The notes beneath the pieces were generated by a model, which did no database searches, was not told the origin of the DNA, and was given only the letters and a program-made list of their open reading frames with translations. Position numbers and translations under genes: made by a program. From Methanoculleus frigidifontis (GTDB lineage: Archaea; Halobacteriota; Methanomicrobia; Methanomicrobiales; Methanoculleaceae), in assembly GCF_030464345.1 (NCBI RefSeq), contig NZ_VCYH01000001.1, forward strand, positions 62,001-126,000: a stretch of DNA of 64,000 bases. The letters are read 5' to 3'. Positions 60,127-64,000 of this stretch are shown here, one piece after another; the stretch's first letter is position 1; every line of letters starts with the position of its first letter.

Positions 60127-61383
60127 TTATCCGGTGGAGCGGGAGGGTGCGGTTGCGGGGTGTTCAGCGCCTCTGCGGCTCCGTCTCCCCCTGCAGGTGT
60201 CACAGGTGCCGCACCGCTCGTCTGCAGCCTTCTCCCCAAAATATGCGAGGAGACGGGCACGCCGGCAGGCCGTCGTCGTGCAGTAGTCGACGAGTTCGTC
60301 GAGTTTTTTCAGCGCAATCTCACGTTGCAGTCCGCCTGCGTACTCGGTGGTGATCAGCCTCCGCACCCGCCGCACCTCTTCCTCGGCGTAGAAGAGCATG
60401 CAGTCGCTCTTTTTGCCGTCCCTCCCTGCCCGGCCTGTCTCCTGGTAGTAGGCTTCGAGGTTCTTCGGGATGTCGTAGTGGATGACGAACCGCACATCCG
60501 CTTTGTCGATCCCCATCCCGAATGCGGTGGTTGCACAGATGATCACTGCCTCGTCAGCGCAGAACTGTTCCTGCGTCTCGGACCGCCGCTTCGCCCCGAG
60601 TCCGGCATGGTAGGGGAGTGCGGAGAACCCGTCGTCCCGGAGCTTCCCGGCGAGCGTTGCGGACCGCTCCCTGGTCGCGCAGTAGATGATCCCACAGTCC
60701 GTGGGATGGCGCTTCAGGTATCGCGTGACCTGCCGGTAGGCGTTGCTTTCCTTCCGCTGCACCGTGTAGCGGAGGTTTCTGCGGTTGAAGCTCCCGACGT
60801 AGACCTGCGGGTCACGAAGATCGAGCTGCCGGATGATATCCTCCCGGACGTCCGGAGTCGCGGTCGCCGTCAGGGCAGCCACCGGAACGTCCGGGAACTG
60901 CTCTTTGATCCGGCGCAGGCCACGGTACTCCGGCCTGAACTGGTGTCCCCACATCGAGATGCAGTGCGCCTCGTCGACGGCTATGAGTGAGATGGGAACG
61001 CTGGCGGCGGCGTCGAGGAACTCTTTGCTTACGGCGCGTTCCGGGGAGAGGTAGAGGAGCGATATCTGGCCATCGGCGAGGTCGGCGGTGATCTGCCTGA
61101 CCTTCGGGAACGGAAGCGAGCTGTTCAGGGCTTCCGCGGCGATCCCTCTGCTCTGCAGTTCATCCACCTGATCCTTCATGAGCGAGATGAGCGGGGAGAC
61201 GACCAGTGTGGTGCCCTCGCCGAGGAGGGCGGGCAGCTGGTAGCAGAGCGACTTGCCCCCTCCGGTCGCGAGGACTGCCAGGACGTCCCGCCCACTGAGA
61301 AGGTCACGTATGATCTCCTCCTGGTAGGGCTGGAACGCACGGTGTCCGAAGTAACGCTCGAGGATCAGGTGGACAGAATCCAT
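60127..61383 (-). CDS. recQ: RecQ-family DNA helicase, short form
   Basis: A 418-residue 3'-5' helicase: motif I (TGGGKSLCYQLPAL), II (DEAHCISMWGHQFRPEY), III (TATATPDV), V/VI (FGMGIDKADVRFVIHYDIPK, YYQETGRAGRDG). The zinc-binding region (ACRRARLLAYFGEK, CGTCDTC) ends the protein; the RQC winged helix and HRDC domain of full RecQ (about 600 residues) are absent. TATATAAAT-like sequence sits only about 5 bases before the ATG. Confidence 0.92.
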   Translation of the reverse strand: MDSVHLILERYFGHRAFQPYQEEIIRDLLSGRDVLAVLATGGGKSLCYQLPALLGEGTTLVVSPLISLMKDQVDELQSRGIAAEALNSSLPFPKVRQITADLADGQISLLYLSPERAVSKEFLDAAASVPISLIAVDEAHCISMWGHQFRPEYRGLRRIKEQFPDVPVAALTATATPDVREDIIRQLDLRDPQVYVGSFNRRNLRYTVQRKESNAYRQVTRYLKRHPTDCGIIYCATRERSATLAGKLRDDGFSALPYHAGLGAKRRSETQEQFCADEAVIICATTAFGMGIDKADVRFVIHYDIPKNLEAYYQETGRAGRDGKKSDCMLFYAEEEVRRVRRLITTEYAGGLQREIALKKLDELVDYCTTTACRRARLLAYFGEKAADERCGTCDTCRGRRSRRGAEHPATAPSRSTG

Positions 61384-61423
61384 CGCTATTTATATAGGTG
61401 CCCATAGGTGATAGTCTCTTCTG

Positions 61424-61471
61424 CCCTGAAAACACGGTGATTTCAGGGGTTTATTCGGCGAAGAAACCCTG
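61424..61471. repeat. Overlapping inverted repeats upstream of recQ
   Basis: CCCTGAAA (61424-61431) pairs with TTTCAGGG (61441-61448), while CAGGGGTTT (61444-61452) pairs with AAACCCTG (61464-61471). The two stems share bases, so they exclude each other. A third TTTCAGGG occurs at about 61523. Confidence 0.6.
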
Positions 61472-61760
61472 TTTTCAAGACTTCGCTCCCCTGCCCCTGA
61501 GCGGGTTTGAGATGGCCATTTCAGGGTGATTGACAGGGTTTCGTCACCCGGTTGACAGATTTGTCATACTGTAGATGATGGTCGATACACCAGACCGAGA
61601 TGGCAATCGCATTGTGGGAGGGGTACCAGGGGAGGAGGCCGGTCCCCATACGCGCTACCGTAGCCTCTGGGTGCACTGCATTCCTGTTGCTATCGGCGGG
61701 GTCCAGGCAATTGATGAGGCCGAATCTATTGCTCCGGATGGCCGCAATCCGGGGTATTCG

Positions 61761-61892
61761 GGGGCACGGCTTTCCCCTGGGTATCGCCATGACTGCCCCT
61801 GCCCCTTGAGGGGCGGGGGAGGAGGCCGGAGGCCGGGTGGGGTGGGGTTGATGATGTCTGTGGATCTTCGCGGGAGACAGGGGAGGGGAAAA
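61761..61892 (+). repeat. Intergenic repeat element, copy B
   Basis: About 132 bp matching copy A at 51349-51472, with the best conserved block at 61836-61892. Differences include a GAGGCCGGAGGCCGG expansion at about 61822-61837. Similarity resumes immediately downstream (CCGGCACCAGCCCGGTCAGG), where copy A has an insertion. Confidence 0.8.
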
Positions 61893-62306
61893 GCCATGCC
61901 CGGCACCAGCCCGGTCAGGGGAAGAACGCGGTATACGCTTGAATCCCGAGGTTATCCCAATACTCTCTGGCAGGAGGGGGAGACCCCCTCCCGCACCCTC
62001 CCCCCGCGCGATACCCCTGGAAATGTCGTGCTTCTAGGTTCTGCCTCTGATGCACCTCACGTACTGATACATCGAGAGGAGTGCGTCGATCCGGATCGAT
62101 TATTCCATCCACGAATCCTTTTGGGATGTGCTCCCCGTATCGAAGGGTAGCGCTCATGGGGCCGGCCTCCTCCCTTGTCCCCACCCCCACGAAGACACTC
62201 ACCACGGTCCGGTGTTTCCGGACGTGTTATCGCGGGTCCGGGATCCGGAGCGGTGGTTTCTCGATACAAGCAACAGGCATGTGCCGGCCTTGCGCCTGTT
62301 CCGCGT

Positions 62307-63161
62307 TCAGCCACCCCCGCGGCCATGGGCTGCATCCTGTACACCCGTCCCCGCCTCCTCCGGCAGGCTCTGCCAGAACTGCTCGAGCGCCGAGAAGATA
62401 CGCTTTCGGAGCCCCCGGATCACTGCTTCATCGGGCTGCACCGTTGCGAGGTCGCTCGATGCATCGTCCTCGTAAAGTCTGCGGTTCATCTCGATCTGCA
62501 CCCAGGGGATGCGCCGGTGCCGGTAGTGCGCCTGTGATATGAACCCGCCGCGGAACGGTTTGTTGAGCGCGATCTCGCCTTCGCCGCCGAATGCATCGCG
62601 GAATGCGTCGGCGAGCGCTGCCAGCAACTCCGGCGGGCAGGTCACGGTGCCGTGCCGTGTCGGCCGCCCCTTCTCATCTCCGCCGTTGCTGAGACAGAAG
62701 AGCGGCCGCGGGCCGGGAGGCTCCGTCGAGAGGGGCGGCGGGTAGGGGAGCATGCTGTGGCAGTCGAACGCCAGGCGGACACCCCCGGCGTCGAGCGCTG
62801 CGTCCAGCGACTGGTGGTATGGGTAGTAGTAGCGCTTGAGGAGTGTCAGGATCAGGTTTCTGTCGGGGTAGAGTCCCTCCCGGTAGACCGGCACCCCTTC
62901 CGACGTCACCCTTTTGACGATGCCGTCCGGGTTCATGAACGGTGCATAGTACGGCGCCCGGTTCATGTCGACGATCACCCGGGCGATATCCGTTGCGATG
63001 CAGGCTGCGACCCGACCCTCAAAGCCGTAGATGCGCCGGGTAAGGGGGTCGCCGGTATACAGGATGTCTCTCCTGGTGATCGCAACGCGGTCCTGCACTT
63101 CCGGGGGTATCACCTCCCCGCTGTGGGGGATGGAGAGCAGAAAGGGGTACTGCAACGTCAT
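62307..63161 (-). CDS. N-formylglutamate amidohydrolase family protein
   Basis: A 284-residue hydrolase of the FGase/HutG-II fold. LLSIPHSGEVIPPEV at the N-terminus holds the zinc-binding His, RVIVDMNRAPYY the substrate Arg, RLAFDCHSMLPYPPP the second metal site, and GGFISQAHYRHRRIPWVQIE then MNRRLYED the C-terminal active-site part. The family hydrolyses N-formyl or N-acyl amino acids. No histidine-degradation genes are nearby, so the true substrate is open. Confidence 0.87.
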   Translation of the reverse strand: MTLQYPFLLSIPHSGEVIPPEVQDRVAITRRDILYTGDPLTRRIYGFEGRVAACIATDIARVIVDMNRAPYYAPFMNPDGIVKRVTSEGVPVYREGLYPDRNLILTLLKRYYYPYHQSLDAALDAGGVRLAFDCHSMLPYPPPLSTEPPGPRPLFCLSNGGDEKGRPTRHGTVTCPPELLAALADAFRDAFGGEGEIALNKPFRGGFISQAHYRHRRIPWVQIEMNRRLYEDDASSDLATVQPDEAVIRGLRKRIFSALEQFWQSLPEEAGTGVQDAAHGRGGG

Positions 63162-63243
63162 GGCGACTCCGGATCCGTTGTGACGAGAATGACACCGGCA
63201 CCTGAAAATATCACCGGTGCGGACGAGGAAGGGGGATCCTCGA

Positions 63244-63870
63244 TCAGGTGCCTGACCCGGCCGTCGCCTGCCGCTTCTTCTGCGATCGCATCCTCTGCAG
63301 GCGCCGCACGATGAAGACCACGATCACGGCGGCAAAGAGGCCGTTAAAGACGACGAATATCCCCGGATTTGCAAAGTCGGTACCGCTCAGATTTCCATGG
63401 ACGATGGCAAGGAAGAGTGCCGCATACATCAGGCCATGTACCCATCGCCAGTACTGCCGAATCGTCTGCCGGAGCAGCACCCCGGCAACGGCGATGTAGA
63501 GGAGGTAGAGAGCCGGCCTCCCGGCAAGCGTCCAGAATGCCGTCCAGGAATCGAAGACCGGGATGAAGACGGCCGGGTTTGCGGTCTGGAGCGCAAGAGC
63601 CACGGGATGGAGCGTCGGGAAGAGGATCCCAAAAGCTGCAAACGTATGGTGCACGGCGAGAAAGGGTCGTCCAAAGACCCTTCGGATGTCGCGGAGGAAC
63701 GCCGTCAGGATGGTCGCGATGCCCAGCGCGAGAAATCCCCAGAGGGCAGAGAGCCGGACAAACAGGCTGAAGGGATCGGGTGAAGGATTCGTAAGCACCA
63801 CCGCGGTGACGCCGGCATAGAGTGCCAGAATGAGGACGGAGAGAACCCATCCCATGCGGGTCAGAGGCAT
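63244..63870 (-). CDS. Ferric-reductase-like transmembrane (cytochrome b-type) protein
   Basis: A 208-residue membrane protein with six helices. Paired His in helices 3 and 5 (VHHTFAAFGILFPTLHPV and RWVHGLMYAALFLAIVHG) are placed to bind two hemes, as in ferric reductase and MsrQ domains. It lacks cytosolic FAD/NAD domains, so it would need a partner. Probably moves electrons across the membrane. Same strand as the next, partial gene. Confidence 0.78.
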   Translation of the reverse strand: MPLTRMGWVLSVLILALYAGVTAVVLTNPSPDPFSLFVRLSALWGFLALGIATILTAFLRDIRRVFGRPFLAVHHTFAAFGILFPTLHPVALALQTANPAVFIPVFDSWTAFWTLAGRPALYLLYIAVAGVLLRQTIRQYWRWVHGLMYAALFLAIVHGNLSGTDFANPGIFVVFNGLFAAVIVVFIVRRLQRMRSQKKRQATAGSGT

Positions 63871-63902
63871 ACCTCCGGAAGGTGGTTGTGAGGAAATAAT
63901 GG

Positions 63903-64000
63903 TTATGCCCGGCCACCGGAGCTCCGGGAGCGCGCCTCCCCGATCGCCCGGGCGAGTTCCTCGGGCCGCTGCGACCCGAAGAGGACCCGTTTCCCGCTCT
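63903..64000 (-). CDS. Unidentified protein, 3' end only
   Basis: The last 32 codons of a gene entering from the right edge: KRVLFGSQRPEELARAIGEA, then a short Ser/Arg/Gly tail and TAA at 63903-63905. The RVLFGSQRPEEL phrase resembles the end of small membrane proteins with bacterial PH-like domains, but this is too short to name. It ends 32 bases before the ferric-reductase-like gene and may be co-transcribed with it. Confidence 0.5.
   Translation of the reverse strand, partial: SGKRVLFGSQRPEELARAIGEARSRSSGGRA

Larger units (their letters stand above)
61384..62306. other. 923 bp spacer with hairpins and a repeat copy
   Basis: From left: the recQ promoter (61387-61397), overlapping hairpins at 61424-61471, repeat copy B (61761-61892), and GC-rich sequence to 62306. 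A minus-strand frame at 61521-61790 begins inside the repeat (MAIPRGKPCPRIPRI) and could be expressed, but I see no signals. No secure gene. Confidence 0.5.

Noticed and set aside
61575-62150. 191-codon plus-strand frame over repeat copy B
   Set aside because: It runs through the intergenic repeat and low-complexity GC runs without motifs.

Overview
The window is chromosomal DNA of a methanogenic archaeon, most likely Methanomicrobiales and Methanoculleus-like. Evidence: a gene matching methanogenesis marker protein 11, archaeal translation factors (aIF1A, aIF5A, pelota, ABCE1), an archaellum locus with the flaG-flaF order of Methanomicrobia, a FilR1-type regulator, TATA-box promoters, GGAGGTGATC-type ribosome binding sites, and high-GC genes separated by AT-rich promoters. 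The species call is inference; nothing here was searched against a database.

Layout. 1-2.9 kb: NifX-like proteins, two MinD-type ATPases with ferredoxin domains and a DUF134 regulator (Fe-S/metallocluster theme). 3-14 kb: aIF1A, an RRM protein, hypoxanthine-DNA glycosylase, a degenerate ATPase coupled to an MscS channel, a small protein coupled to an ATP-cone/nuclease/HhH protein, a metallophosphoesterase, a DUF2238 membrane protein, a PHP hydrolase, an MFS exporter and a PhrB-type photolyase without cluster cysteines. 14-23.7 kb: UDG-like protein, deaD with a long leader, then leftward metabolic genes (ACT-hom-mmp11, DUF169, NAD kinase with an IMPase), and rightward aIF5A with agmatinase. 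24-40 kb: two archaellins, the arlCDE-G-F-H-I-J genes, an acidic membrane protein, and cheF-Y-B-A-C-D ending in a secreted propeller protein. 40-46.2 kb: ribosome rescue and recycling genes (ABCE1, an NFACT/RqcH homologue, pelota) plus an FKBP. 46-53.4 kb: STAND ATPase, CYTH protein, phosphoesterase, radical SAM protein, FilR1-type regulator, ChaB and two PRC-barrel proteins. 53.5-61.4 kb: uvrA-uvrC-uvrB, a PspC protein and a short RecQ. 61.4-64 kb: a repeat-bearing spacer, an N-formylglutamate amidohydrolase-like gene, a ferric-reductase-like membrane protein and a partial gene.

The strongest themes are motility plus chemotaxis in one 15 kb block, ribosome rescue in one 5 kb block, and dense DNA repair. 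The least explained items are a structured, possibly transcribed segment upstream of the NFACT gene, the acidic membrane protein and secreted propeller protein embedded in the arl/che block, the cluster-less photolyase, an intergenic element present twice, and a 0.6 kb low-coding gap with a G-rich strand inside the archaellum locus. No tRNA, rRNA, CRISPR array, transposase or phage gene was recognised.
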